Below, piece after piece: positions 16,789 to 25,435 of a DNA stretch of 64,000 nt. The notes under the pieces were generated by a model. The model had not been told where the DNA came from. It searched no databases and saw nothing but the letters and a program-made list of their open reading frames with translations. A program made the translations under genes and the position numbers. The first letter of the stretch is position 1, and every line of letters begins with the position of its first letter. The stretch spans positions 372,001 through 436,000 of the forward strand of contig NZ_CP012160.1 in NCBI RefSeq assembly GCF_001187845.1. Reading direction: 5' to 3'. This DNA is from Octadecabacter temperatus (GTDB lineage: Bacteria > Pseudomonadota > Alphaproteobacteria > Rhodobacterales > Rhodobacteraceae).

Positions 16789-17829
16789 CTATTCTGCCAT
16801 CTGTTTGTCGACCTGCTGTTCTTCGTTGATCATGGCCTGCAACTGACGTCGGAACCGCAATTGGCCGCCATCAATCGGTAGGTCGATGTGTGGGGACGTC
16901 TTGTTGCTCATCCCTTTTTGCACCGCGTTCAGAACGTCACGGTCTTCTTCAAAGGCGTGCTGCACGTCCTCACTCATCATCTGCGAAAGTGCTTCATCAT
17001 CTGGGCGGATATTGCGCAATTGGAACCAATAGTAGCGCGTCTTGCCCTCGGTCGTTGGGGTCATGAAATTGTAGCTGTCCATGATGAACGTCTTCTCATG
17101 CAGCGGGCCATCAGGGCCACCAGTTCCCGCAGGCGTAAACACAGCCTTAATCAACGCGTGGGACGGGTAGCGGACCTCATAGTGCTGTAGGCGGTCACAA
17201 TTACCTTCGAATTCGACAACCTTTTTGTAAAACGGTGCAGGCTCATGATCCATCATCCAGCGATGTACGATCACGCCGTCATCGGTTTTGGAAACGCGCA
17301 GCGGCGTGTCTTTGGTCGCATCGGTGGCAAAGCTGGATTGGTGTACCCATGCGACATGGGTCGGGTCCAATAGGTTATCGCACATCAGCAGGTAGTTGCA
17401 GTCCAGCTCCATCGCGGCACCGCGGTTAATGCCCCAAGCGGGGTCACCGTAGTTCTCGATTTCAAAGATCTCGTTGATGTCTGCCAGCGCTGGATTACCC
17501 ATCCAAACCCAAACCAGACCGTATTTTTCATGTAGTGGATAGGCGTGGACTTTTGCGTTTGACGGAATGCCACTCGCACCCGGTGCCCAGACACACTGAC
17601 CGACGCAGTTGAATGTCAGCCCGTGATAACCACACTCGACTGTGTCGCCTTTGATCCGGCCCTTTGAAAGGGGAAGCTTGCGGTGGGGGCAGGCGTCCTC
17701 AAGTCCGACAAGCTCACCCGCTTCGGAACGGAATACACAAATGTTTTCACCTAGAACGGTAATCTGCTGCAACTCGCGTGTGACCTCATGGCCCCATGCT
17801 GCGACGTACCAAGCGTTCTTTAAAAACAT
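16789..17829 (-). CDS. Rieske non-haem iron oxygenase, alpha subunit (vanillate demethylase type)
   Basis: A 346-residue oxygenase starting MFLKNAWYVAAWGHEV, with AAGGACT before the ATG. Residues about 40-75 hold the Rieske [2Fe-2S] site: CPHRKLPLSKG followed by ECGYHGLTF. The catalytic domain carries the mononuclear iron ligands in NLLDPTHVAWVHQSSF, with a later Asp. The family includes vanillate, dicamba and toluate-type O-demethylases and sulfonate oxygenases; the substrate cannot be told from sequence. No reductase gene lies beside it. It is divergent from a TauABC-like importer, so the importer may bring in its substrate. Confidence 0.88.
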   Translation of the reverse strand: MFLKNAWYVAAWGHEVTRELQQITVLGENICVFRSEAGELVGLEDACPHRKLPLSKGRIKGDTVECGYHGLTFNCVGQCVWAPGASGIPSNAKVHAYPLHEKYGLVWVWMGNPALADINEIFEIENYGDPAWGINRGAAMELDCNYLLMCDNLLDPTHVAWVHQSSFATDATKDTPLRVSKTDDGVIVHRWMMDHEPAPFYKKVVEFEGNCDRLQHYEVRYPSHALIKAVFTPAGTGGPDGPLHEKTFIMDSYNFMTPTTEGKTRYYWFQLRNIRPDDEALSQMMSEDVQHAFEEDRDVLNAVQKGMSNKTSPHIDLPIDGGQLRFRRQLQAMINEEQQVDKQMAE

Positions 17830-18171
17830 CGTTAGTCCTTTGAGAATTCGAAGACTGAATAATTCAGGATTCGGGCAAACTATCAAGCTGACCGCGAAAC
17901 TAACTGTATAGATAAGGTTACGCGTACCCAAAGGGTAATTCATTGAGGATTTGCTGCGTTCCGTCTTATTTTTAGCGACGGCACGCAAAATCTGCGGTAT
18001 TTATAGTGCCAGCATACGAGCAGGAATAAGGCCAATTTCTAGAAACCATTTGACGAGTTGTCCATTCGCTTCCTACGCTGATCACGCGAAAAGCAAGTCT
18101 CACAAGGTGAGGCACAACAATAAAGTCACCCAACTTAAGCGGGCGACACTCCAACCAACAGGGGAATCTCA
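17830..18171. promoter_or_regulatory. 342-bp divergent promoter region, Rieske oxygenase / TauA-like gene
   Basis: No gene is seen in this AT-richer stretch. It contains the 13-bp palindrome CTGAA-TAA-TTCAG at 17855-17867, 26 bp before the oxygenase start, and the 13-nt hairpin CTCAC-AAG-GTGAG at 18099-18111 upstream of the tauA-like gene. Both promoters should lie here. The palindrome is a candidate operator, but no regulator gene is adjacent. Confidence 0.5.
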
Positions 18172-19173
18172 ATGTTCAAGAAAACAACTGGCGCTATCGT
18201 TCTTAGCGCAGTCGCTGCTTTGACTGGCTCAACAGCTATGGCAGACGGCCACGCAATCACTGTCGGCTACTTCCTTGAGTGGCCAATGCCATTCCAGTAC
18301 GCAAAAGTTCAGGGCACATACGAAGAAGCCCTCGGCATGGAAATCAACTGGGTGTCTTTCGACACCGGTACTGCGATGTCCGCTGCTATGGCATCCGGCG
18401 ACGTTCATCTGTCCGTTTCCCAAGGCGTTCCACCGTTCGTAGTTGCAACATCCGCGGGTCAAGATCTTCAGATGCTCGACGTTGCTGTGTCTTACGCTGA
18501 CAACGACAACTGCGTTGTACGTTCCGACCTCGAAATTGATGCATCTTCCGTAGCCGATCTGGCGGGTTCCAAAGTTGCTGTTCCACTCGGTACAGCTGCG
18601 CACTATGGCTTCTTGCGCCAGATGGACCACTTCGGCGTTGACGTGTCTTCCTTGGATGTTGTCGACATGTCACCACCAGACGGTGCTGCTGCACTGGCTC
18701 AGGGTTCTATCGACATGATGTGTGGTTGGGGCGGTTCGCTGCGTCGCGCACTTGAAAGCGGTAACACGTTGATGTCCGGCGACGAGAAAACAGCACTCGG
18801 CATTCTTGTGTTTGACGTAACTTCCGCACCAACAGCATGGGTTGCTGAAAACAGCGAGACCGTTTCCAAGTTCCTCGCGGTGACTGCAGAAGCCAACGCA
18901 ATGTGGAATGCTGGTGACATGATGGACACTATGTTGCCTGTCATCGCACAAGACGCTGGTATGGACGCTGAAGCGACTGCAGCGACAATGGCGACATTCG
19001 TGTTCCCAACTGTTGAAGAGCAGCTCGGCGCAGCTTGGCTTGGTGCATCTGCTCCGGCTTACCTTAAGGGTGTGGCGGACGTGTTTGTTGAAGCGGGTTC
19101 CATTGACGCGGCTCTCGACTCCTATGAGGGCGCAATCAACACAGGTCCATTGGCAGCTGCCAACGACATGTAA
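18172..19173 (+). CDS. TauA-like ABC transporter substrate-binding protein
   Basis: A 333-residue secreted protein with a signal peptide (KKTTGAIVLSAVAALTGSTAMADG, cut after AMA). The mature protein is a periplasmic binding protein of the taurine/nitrate/sulfonate (NMT1/OpuAC-like) type: VGYFLEWPMPFQYAK at its start, then SQGVPPFVVATSAG and KVAVPLGTAAHYGFLRQ. The TauA family fits best. Normal roseobacter taurine loci also hold tauR, tpa and xsc; none is here, so taurine is only one possibility. A hairpin after the stop may make this gene more strongly expressed than the ATPase and permease. Confidence 0.85.
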   Translation: MFKKTTGAIVLSAVAALTGSTAMADGHAITVGYFLEWPMPFQYAKVQGTYEEALGMEINWVSFDTGTAMSAAMASGDVHLSVSQGVPPFVVATSAGQDLQMLDVAVSYADNDNCVVRSDLEIDASSVADLAGSKVAVPLGTAAHYGFLRQMDHFGVDVSSLDVVDMSPPDGAAALAQGSIDMMCGWGGSLRRALESGNTLMSGDEKTALGILVFDVTSAPTAWVAENSETVSKFLAVTAEANAMWNAGDMMDTMLPVIAQDAGMDAEATAATMATFVFPTVEEQLGAAWLGASAPAYLKGVADVFVEAGSIDAALDSYEGAINTGPLAAANDM

Positions 19174-19185
19174 GACCTATAATTC

Positions 19186-19220
19186 GGGGGCCTAGTGCAT
19201 GCGCGCTGGGCCCTCGTTTT
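19186..19220 (+). terminator. Hairpin between the tauA-like and tauB-like genes (partial terminator)
   Basis: A 12-bp stem with three G-T pairs (19186-19197 with 19204-19215), loop CATGCG, followed by GTTTTCTT. It lies directly after the binding-protein gene and probably acts as a leaky terminator or mRNA-stabilising hairpin, a common arrangement for ABC importers. Confidence 0.6.
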
Positions 19221-19292
19221 CTTATGGTTCAGGCCTCCGTACCGGACCAAATCCCCACCAAATTTCGCGCCAAGGCGCTAGGGAGCCCCCCA

Positions 19293-20099
19293 ATGAACGG
19301 ATTATCTATTCAAGGCCTGTCGATGCGCTTTGAGCTGCCCAATGGCGGCCATGTCCAAGCGCTCGAAGATGTTTCAATCGACCTAAAGCAGGGCGAACTA
19401 CTGAGTGTGCTCGGGCCATCGGGCTGCGGTAAGACGACACTCTTGAACATCGTTGCAGGCTTTCTTGCCCAAACAGATGGCAAGTTGGTTCTGAATGGTC
19501 ATGAAATTACCGGGCCAGACGCCGAACGCGGCATGGTTTTTCAAGCAGGTGCGCTGTTCGAATGGATGTCCGTTCGTGACAACGTCAGCTTTGGCCCGCG
19601 CATGGCTGGCAAGAAAAAAGCTGACTATATGGGCAACGTCGACCACCTTCTTGACGTGGTAGGCTTGCAAGATTTCAAAGAAAAGATGGTGTACGAACTG
19701 TCTGGCGGGATGCAGCAGCGTGTGGCCTTGGCGCGCTGCCTTGCCAATGACCCCGATGTCATCTTGATGGACGAACCCCTTGGCGCGCTGGACGCGCTGA
19801 CCCGTGAAAAGATGCAAAGCCTTGTGCTGAAGCTGTGGAAAGAAACGGGTAAGACGATCATCTTGATTACTCACTCCGTTGAGGAAGCACTGCTGCTTGG
19901 CGAACGCCTGATCGTGATGGCGCCACGCCCGGGTCGCATCCACAAAGAATACAACCTGCCTTTCGCAGAACTCGGCGTTGATGCCGATCTGCGCGAAGTC
20001 AAAAAACACCCTGATTTTGGTGCCAAACGTGATGAGATCCTCAACATGATTTGGGACATGGAAGAAGAAATTATGGGCCGCACAGGGGAGGACGCATAA
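19293..20099 (+). CDS. TauB-like ABC transporter ATP-binding protein
   Basis: A 268-residue ATPase; the ATG at 19293 is preferred because GGGAG lies 8 nt upstream, while the frame extends to 19224 through the terminator-like region. Walker A GPSGCGKTT is at residues 41-49, the signature LSGGMQQRVALARC near 136 and Walker B VILMDEPLGALDA shortly after, with the switch histidine in ITHSVEEA. The form is typical of nitrate/taurine/sulfonate importers. One base separates it from the permease. Confidence 0.9.
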   Translation: MNGLSIQGLSMRFELPNGGHVQALEDVSIDLKQGELLSVLGPSGCGKTTLLNIVAGFLAQTDGKLVLNGHEITGPDAERGMVFQAGALFEWMSVRDNVSFGPRMAGKKKADYMGNVDHLLDVVGLQDFKEKMVYELSGGMQQRVALARCLANDPDVILMDEPLGALDALTREKMQSLVLKLWKETGKTIILITHSVEEALLLGERLIVMAPRPGRIHKEYNLPFAELGVDADLREVKKHPDFGAKRDEILNMIWDMEEEIMGRTGEDA

Positions 20100-20100
20100 C

Positions 20101-21645
20101 ATGGCTGGATCTGTAAACCTCGTCTGTACACGCGAACGCCTTGGCGAAGTCGTCTCGGAATTACGCGCTGTTACCATTCCCGAAGGCCAAACACTTGAGG
20201 CCGGTTTCACGCCGCCGGCTGGTTGCGAAGTCGCCTCAACTTGGGAAGTCATTTCCTATCAATTTGGCACTTTGTTCAGCGAACTTTGGACCGAGACCGG
20301 CAATGTGTTGTTGGGTGCGCTCAACGCGGTTCCCTACCTGTTGGTCTATGTCGTACTGGTTCTGCTGTTTATGGTGTTCTGGCGGGCGATCAAAACCCTG
20401 CTGACCCCAAAGGCCGACTATACCTCGCTCAAGACTGTGACGTTCGGCGACGAAAGTGCTGTTCGTTCTGAAACTGCGGCGTCGATCATATCGGTCGGAC
20501 TGATTTTCGTTATTTGGTGTTCTTTCACGGGCTCGTCCTTGATCCCGAAGTTCATGCACCTTCCAGGGCCCTACACAGGTGAATCAAGCTTCACCTACAC
20601 GGTTGCGAATGCGGCGGGTGAAACCGACGAGGCTGAGGTTTTCGTACGCGTTTTTGATGCTGGCGAAGATTCCGACCCGCTTGAGATCGACGCGGGTGAC
20701 GGTTTTGCAAAGAACGATACTGTAGATATCCAAATCTACCGCAGCGAAATCGTGACGTGGGACCGAAACGATGAGTTCACACGTCGTGACCATCAGGCGC
20801 AGATTGTTGCGATTAACGGCAATGAATTTATGTTCGATCCCAACAACCGTGACGACAATGGCAATCTGGTGGATACAGCGCCTAGTTTCGATGTTGGGTT
20901 CGCGAAAGTTGCCATCACTGATCGTGGGACGATCAACGTCTCACCAAATCCGGGTTGGCAGATGCAGCCTCTTTATTTGCCAGCACCTGAAGCGGTCTGG
21001 AACCGCTTCATCGAAGTCGCCAAATATGGCTATCAGAACGTTTACCTTACGGTTCACTTAGGCTTTTCATTGTTCCGTGTGATCGTGGGCTTCATGCTTG
21101 GTGCAGCCGTCGGCATCCCACTGGGTTACGCGATGGGCCTGTCCAACTGGTTCCGTGGTTGGTTTGACCCGATCGTGGAATTCATGCGGCCAGTTCCGCC
21201 GCTCGCATTGATCCCACTTGTGATCATTTGGTTCGGTATTGGTGAAGTCGGCAAGATCTTCCTGCTGTTCCTCGCTGCGCTATGGATCATGGCAATCGCC
21301 GCACGTTCCGGTGTGTCCGGCGTGCGTATCACTAAGGTTCACGCGGCCTACTCACTCGGTGCATCCAAGTGGCAAATCCTACGCCATGTTATTATCCCCA
21401 ACAGTTTGCCGGAAATCTTTACCGGTGCGCGGGTTGCGATGGGTGTTTGCTGGGGCACTGTTGTGGCTGCCGAATTGGTCGCCGCCGAGGAAGGCATCGG
21501 CAAGATGATCACCACCGCATCCAAGTTCCAAAGCACGGACATCATCCTGATGGGTGTGATTATCATCGGCGTCGTTGGTTTCGGTATCGACATGCTGATG
21601 CGTATGGCCGAACGCCGACTGGTGCCGTGGAAAGGCAAGGCCTGA
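20101..21645 (+). CDS. TauC-like ABC permease with extra N-terminal and periplasmic domain
   Basis: A 514-residue permease, almost twice the 275 residues of ordinary TauC. Residues about 291-514 are the standard binding-protein-dependent permease core (LPAPEAVWNRF, then the EAA-type loop around SLGASKWQILRHVIIPNSLPE). Before it lie a transmembrane segment at about 73-93, a second at 127-143, and a 130-residue hydrophilic segment at about 155-288. That segment begins SSFTYTVANAAGETDEAEV, like cadherin/Ig-type beta-sandwich repeats, and is rich in Asp and Asn. By topology the insertion should face the periplasm. The same reading frame continues without break, so this is a real fusion and not a sequencing artefact. 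Confidence 0.85.
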   Translation: MAGSVNLVCTRERLGEVVSELRAVTIPEGQTLEAGFTPPAGCEVASTWEVISYQFGTLFSELWTETGNVLLGALNAVPYLLVYVVLVLLFMVFWRAIKTLLTPKADYTSLKTVTFGDESAVRSETAASIISVGLIFVIWCSFTGSSLIPKFMHLPGPYTGESSFTYTVANAAGETDEAEVFVRVFDAGEDSDPLEIDAGDGFAKNDTVDIQIYRSEIVTWDRNDEFTRRDHQAQIVAINGNEFMFDPNNRDDNGNLVDTAPSFDVGFAKVAITDRGTINVSPNPGWQMQPLYLPAPEAVWNRFIEVAKYGYQNVYLTVHLGFSLFRVIVGFMLGAAVGIPLGYAMGLSNWFRGWFDPIVEFMRPVPPLALIPLVIIWFGIGEVGKIFLLFLAALWIMAIAARSGVSGVRITKVHAAYSLGASKWQILRHVIIPNSLPEIFTGARVAMGVCWGTVVAAELVAAEEGIGKMITTASKFQSTDIILMGVIIIGVVGFGIDMLMRMAERRLVPWKGKA

Positions 21646-21674
21646 GGGCCCTCTAGCAATCGATGAAACATCAA

Positions 21675-21701
21675 GGGCCGGAGCATTGCTCCGGCCCTTT
21701 T
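21675..21701 (+). terminator. Rho-independent terminator after the TauABC-like operon
   Basis: A perfect 10-bp stem GGGCCGGAGC / GCTCCGGCCC (21675-21684 with 21688-21697), a 3-nt loop and TTTT. It ends the importer operon 30 nt after the permease stop. Confidence 0.92.
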
Positions 21702-21707
21702 GCAGTT

Positions 21708-21977
21708 CTACCTCGCGAATAACCCTTTGCGTTTGGGCTTCATCGACTTGAGGTGTTTTCCAAGATCGGTGTAGCCGCCGATCTTGACACCATCGATAAA
21801 GATCAACGGTGTGGTTGTGATGTTGTGCTTATCCTTGAAAGCGTCTGTTTCGCGACGCGTGCGCAAAACATGTTCTTCAATTTCAAAACCGTTTCTCTTC
21901 AGAAGGTCGCGGGCGGCAGTGCCGTATCCGCAGGTGTAGTTGGGCAGTTCCATCCGGTGTAAGCGGGCATTGGGCAT
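21708..21977 (-). CDS. Glutaredoxin-like protein with CGYG active site
   Basis: An 89-residue protein from MPNARLHRMELPNYTCGYG. The thioredoxin-fold features are present: an N-terminal active-site Cys (CGYG), the cis-proline loop TTPLIFIDG and the C-terminal GGYTDLGKHL. Classical dithiol glutaredoxins have CPYC and monothiol ones CGFS; CGYG is a less common monothiol-like form. It may reduce glutathione mixed disulfides or act as a carrier, but its partner is unknown. The longer frame to 22073 has no ribosome-binding support. Confidence 0.8.
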   Translation of the reverse strand: MPNARLHRMELPNYTCGYGTAARDLLKRNGFEIEEHVLRTRRETDAFKDKHNITTTPLIFIDGVKIGGYTDLGKHLKSMKPKRKGLFAR

Positions 21978-22137
21978 CGTAGCGGTCCTTTGATTGTTTG
22001 CTGATATATGGGGCACGGTCGGGCGTCGCGAAACCTGTTCATACGGAACAACTTCGTGACGCAGCTGAAACATGGGTCTTGACCTTCCCCCTACTGGAAC
22101 GCTGATACCCTATCGGCACCCTGTTACATGAGGTCCC

Positions 22138-22557
22138 ATGTCCCACACACACCACGCGTTCTTTCACAGCCGTCAACAGCTCCTCTTTGCCTTCTCCAGC
22201 CTTTATGTCCTTGGCTTGATCCTGTCCCATGCGACGTTACCACCGGTCCATGTCTGGATCATCGCTGCGTTCTTTTCCGTCGCCATGAACTTTACTTACA
22301 TGATCGAGGCGGCCTACGTCGGTCGTTGGCTCCGGTTTGAGGTCGTTATCGCCGCAACCTTGATTACCGCCTCCATTCTCGGTGTCCTAATCCATCCGCT
22401 GTTCGCGATAGCGGCAATTTTTGCCCATGGTCTATGGGACATTGGCAAACATCGCGGTGCAGGGGTGCCGTTTGTCAGTTGGTATACCTTGGGCTGCTTT
22501 GTGGTAGATGTAACTTATTCAACCGTACTGCTGATCTACTGGGTCCAAACCGGTTAA
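22138..22557 (+). CDS. Small membrane protein of unknown function
   Basis: A 139-residue protein with about four predicted membrane helices (LLFAFSSLYVLGLIL, VWIIAAFFSVAMNFTYMI, FEVVIAATLITASILGVLI, and the C-terminal VVDVTYSTVLLIYW). The polar motif IFAHGLWDIGKHRGAG between helices is notable for its paired His residues and could be a conserved functional site; it recalls DUF6010-type proteins, but I am not certain. The gene stands alone between a glutaredoxin (minus) and the end of the pyrimidine operon (minus). Confidence 0.65.
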   Translation: MSHTHHAFFHSRQQLLFAFSSLYVLGLILSHATLPPVHVWIIAAFFSVAMNFTYMIEAAYVGRWLRFEVVIAATLITASILGVLIHPLFAIAAIFAHGLWDIGKHRGAGVPFVSWYTLGCFVVDVTYSTVLLIYWVQTG

Positions 22558-22578
22558 ACCTTTGTGCATCAGGCCACG

Positions 22579-22607
22579 AAAAACCGCCCGCGATCCCTCG
22601 CGGACGG
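22579..22607 (-). terminator. Terminator of the pyrimidine catabolism/transport operon
   Basis: Read on the minus strand: stem CCGTCCGCG / CGCGGGCGG (one T-G pair), 6-nt loop, then TTTTT. It lies 29 nt after the stop of the substrate-binding protein gene. Confidence 0.85.
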
Positions 22608-22635
22608 GTCATTTCACTTACAGGCTGGCTTAGGC

Positions 22636-23619
22636 TTAATTCAGCGCAGCATCCGTGATTGCGCTTGTATAAGCACCCTCAGGGGCTGCTGAGATAACCG
22701 GATCAGACCCACCAGCCAGCAATGTCGCAACTGTGCGCTCATAGGCTGCAACGTCCAATGCGCCTGTGCTGCCAGCTGTCAGCTTGGCGATCTCACCCAT
22801 CATGCGGGCTTGCGCTGCTTCGGACTGTGCGCCTGTTTCATCATATTCAATGATGATCGCCGCAGCTTCATCGACGTTCTCCTCTGCGTAACGCCAGCCA
22901 GCCATAGACGCGCGCACGAAGCGTACCATTTTGTCTACAAACTCCGGATCGTCGAGGTTCTCTTCCAGCGCGTAGATGCCATCTTCAAGCGTCGCAACAC
23001 CTTGATCTTCATACTTGAATGTAATCAGCTCATCAGGGTTCACACCTGCATCCAGAACTTGGCCGTATTCGTTATACGTCATGGTCGAGATACAGTCGGC
23101 TTCGCGGTTCAGAAGTGGGTCTACGTTGAAGCCTTGCTTCAGAACCGTCACACCGTCTTCGCCACCTTCAGTGCCGATGCCAACTTGGCTCATCCAGCTG
23201 AGGAATGGGTATTCATTGCCGAAGAACCAAACGCCAATGGTTTTGCCGCGGAAGTCTTCGACGGTCTCAATCCCTGTGTCTTTCCAGCAGGTCAGCATTA
23301 GGCCGGATGATGTGAACGGCTGCGCTATGTTGACCACTGGCAGACCTTTTTCACGGGCAGCCAAGGCGGATGGCATCCAGTTCAACATGATGTCAGCGCC
23401 TCCGCCCGCAAGAACCTGTGGAGGGGCAATGTCGGGGCCGCCTGGAAGTATCGTCACGTTCAGGCCTTCAGCTTCGTAGAACCCTTGGTCGAGCGCCACG
23501 TAGTAGCCCGCGAATTGCGCTTGTGTGACCCACTGCAATTGCAGTGTCACATCATCGTCCGCCAGCGCGGTGGTACCAAGTAGCGCAGCGAGAGCTGCAG
23601 TTGTGAATGTCGTCTTCAT
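22636..23619 (-). CDS. NMT1/THI5-like ABC substrate-binding protein (pyrimidine-related)
   Basis: A 327-residue protein with a signal peptide (TTAALAALLGTTALADD). The mature start VTLQLQWVTQAQFAGYYVALDQGFYEAEGL is the hallmark of NMT1/THI5-like binding proteins, which carry pyrimidine-like rings in several importers. LAGGGADIMLNWMPSALAAREKG and GKTIGVWFFGNEYPF are further family segments. It is the last gene of the operon with dihydropyrimidinase, so the ligand is probably a pyrimidine base, a dihydropyrimidine or a hydantoin. AGGAGG precedes the ATG with ideal spacing. Confidence 0.85.
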   Translation of the reverse strand: MKTTFTTAALAALLGTTALADDDVTLQLQWVTQAQFAGYYVALDQGFYEAEGLNVTILPGGPDIAPPQVLAGGGADIMLNWMPSALAAREKGLPVVNIAQPFTSSGLMLTCWKDTGIETVEDFRGKTIGVWFFGNEYPFLSWMSQVGIGTEGGEDGVTVLKQGFNVDPLLNREADCISTMTYNEYGQVLDAGVNPDELITFKYEDQGVATLEDGIYALEENLDDPEFVDKMVRFVRASMAGWRYAEENVDEAAAIIIEYDETGAQSEAAQARMMGEIAKLTAGSTGALDVAAYERTVATLLAGGSDPVISAAPEGAYTSAITDAALN

Positions 23620-23666
23620 GTTGACCTCCTAAGTCAGTTTCAGGAATGCCCCGATTGGTCAGGGTC

Positions 23667-24506
23667 TTATCGTTGTGACGGGTGCCAGAATGTCACCCGC
23701 TTTTCGAAAAATGCCATGGCCCCATAAAACGCCGACCCTGCAAGGGCTGCGACCACAATCTCGGCCCAGACCATATCCAGCGCAAGTTGGCCGACGGATG
23801 TTGAGATGCGAAAGCCCATACCAACCGTCGGAGAGCCGAAAAATTCAGCGACAATGGCGCCGATTAAGGCAAGTGTTGTCGCGATCTTGAGGCCGTTAAA
23901 GATGAAGGGCAAGGCGGCGGGCAGGCGCAGTTTGAACAACGTTGGCCAATAACCAGCGCCATAGGTTCGCATTAGATCCCGTTGCATCGCGCTTGTGTCT
24001 TTCAGCCCCGCAACCGTGTTCACGAGGATTGGAAAGAACACCATCACAGCCACAACCGCGGCCTTGGATTCCCAATCGCTACCTAGCCATTTGACGAATA
24101 TCGGCGCCGTCCCGACAATGGGAAGGGCGGCCATAAACGCACCAACAGGCAGGATACCTTTGGTCAAGAAATCACTGCGATCCGCGAGTAAAGCCACTGC
24201 GAAGGCCGCGATCATTCCCACAATATATCCAGTCAGCGCACCCTTTAGAATTGTCTGTTCGAAGTCCGCCCAAAGCATCGGGATTGAAGTGGCGAACCGT
24301 GCTGCAATCATGGATGGGGGCGGCAGGATGATCGGGCTGACACCCAGCATCGTCACCAAAACTTCCCACATCGCGACAATCGTGATGCCGAAAATGATCG
24401 GTATCAGCAGGCTAATTCCGCGCGTGTCTGACTGCGGCCCATTTGCGAGCTTGGCATTGATGAACCAGCCCGCTGCCCAGATCGCAAGTGCAATAAGATA
24501 CGCCAT
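23667..24506 (-). CDS. ABC transporter permease (pyrimidine-related importer)
   Basis: A 279-residue membrane protein from the ATG at 24506, which overlaps the upstream permease stop by 1 nt (TGATG). It has six or so membrane segments and the binding-protein-dependent permease domain; the EAA-type loop is LMRTYGAGYWPTLFKLRLPAALPFIFNGLKI. With the next gene it forms the heterodimeric channel of an NMT1/THI5-type importer. The longer frame to 24611 only runs inside the preceding gene. Confidence 0.87.
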   Translation of the reverse strand: MAYLIALAIWAAGWFINAKLANGPQSDTRGISLLIPIIFGITIVAMWEVLVTMLGVSPIILPPPSMIAARFATSIPMLWADFEQTILKGALTGYIVGMIAAFAVALLADRSDFLTKGILPVGAFMAALPIVGTAPIFVKWLGSDWESKAAVVAVMVFFPILVNTVAGLKDTSAMQRDLMRTYGAGYWPTLFKLRLPAALPFIFNGLKIATTLALIGAIVAEFFGSPTVGMGFRISTSVGQLALDMVWAEIVVAALAGSAFYGAMAFFEKRVTFWHPSQR

Positions 24507-25432
24507 CAAACTGCCCCCATGCCCATGCGCCGCAGCGTGCGCTTTTCGATAAAGCTCAGGATCGCGACGAGAAGGGCGGCGGTGATCGCAGCCCCAAACA
24601 GGGCAGCCCAAGTGACGATCGGTTGCCCGTATTGATCGCCAACAAGCATCCGCGCGCCAAATCCAGCACGCGCACCCGTTGGCAGTTCACCAACAATTGC
24701 CCCGACAAGTGCCGCTGAAATCCCGATCTTTAGCGACGTAAACAGATACGGCATCGAAGCGGGAAGGCGCAGTTTCCAGAACCCTTGATTTGCGCTGGCG
24801 CTATAGGTGCGTAGCAAGTCCAGCTGCATTCCGTCTGGGCTACGCAGCCCTTTAACCATGCCAACAACAACGGGGAAAAAGCTAAGGTAAGCCGAGATGA
24901 TGGATTTCGGCAAAAGCCCCTGAATGCCAATCGCCCCAAGCATCACGATGATCATCGGTGCGAGCGCCAAAATCGGAATCGTCTGGGACGTAATCGCCCA
25001 TGGCATCACCGATTTATCCATCGTGCGGTTGTAAACAATACCCACCGCAAGCATCACGCCAAGGGTCGTGCCAATCACAAAGCCCAGTAAAGTCGCGGAA
25101 AGCGTGACCCATGCATGGTACACGAGGGAACGCCGAGATGTCGGGGCCTTTGTGAACACAGTTGTATAAAGCTCAGCAGCAACCTGATGCGGTGACGGCA
25201 AGCGCGGGCGTTCCAAATTATAAGCCAGTGGGATAATGGCAGGGTTCTTCAGCGCGAGGGTGAGGCCTGCAAAATCCTGTCTGTCGCGCGGGGCTTCCGG
25301 AGTCATGACAAGCCCGTCGCGTTGCGCTTGGTCAGCCGTCAGATGCGCGTTCATTGGCACCACGGCAACCGTCCAGATCAGGAGGATGAACCCCACAACC
25401 GTTAGTGCCGGAATGATGCCTTTGATATTCAT
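24506..25432 (-). CDS. ABC transporter permease (pyrimidine-related importer)
   Basis: A 308-residue permease. An N-terminal membrane anchor (IIPALTVVGFILLIWTVAVV) is followed by an 80-residue periplasmic segment with NLERPRLPSPHQVAAELY, then the core domain with loop LLRTYSASANQGFWKLRLPASMPYLFTSLKI. It is distinct from, but related to, the second permease downstream. It begins 3 nt after the ATPase gene ends, within the same operon. Confidence 0.87.
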   Translation of the reverse strand: MNIKGIIPALTVVGFILLIWTVAVVPMNAHLTADQAQRDGLVMTPEAPRDRQDFAGLTLALKNPAIIPLAYNLERPRLPSPHQVAAELYTTVFTKAPTSRRSLVYHAWVTLSATLLGFVIGTTLGVMLAVGIVYNRTMDKSVMPWAITSQTIPILALAPMIIVMLGAIGIQGLLPKSIISAYLSFFPVVVGMVKGLRSPDGMQLDLLRTYSASANQGFWKLRLPASMPYLFTSLKIGISAALVGAIVGELPTGARAGFGARMLVGDQYGQPIVTWAALFGAAITAALLVAILSFIEKRTLRRMGMGAV

Positions 25433-25435
25433 ACC

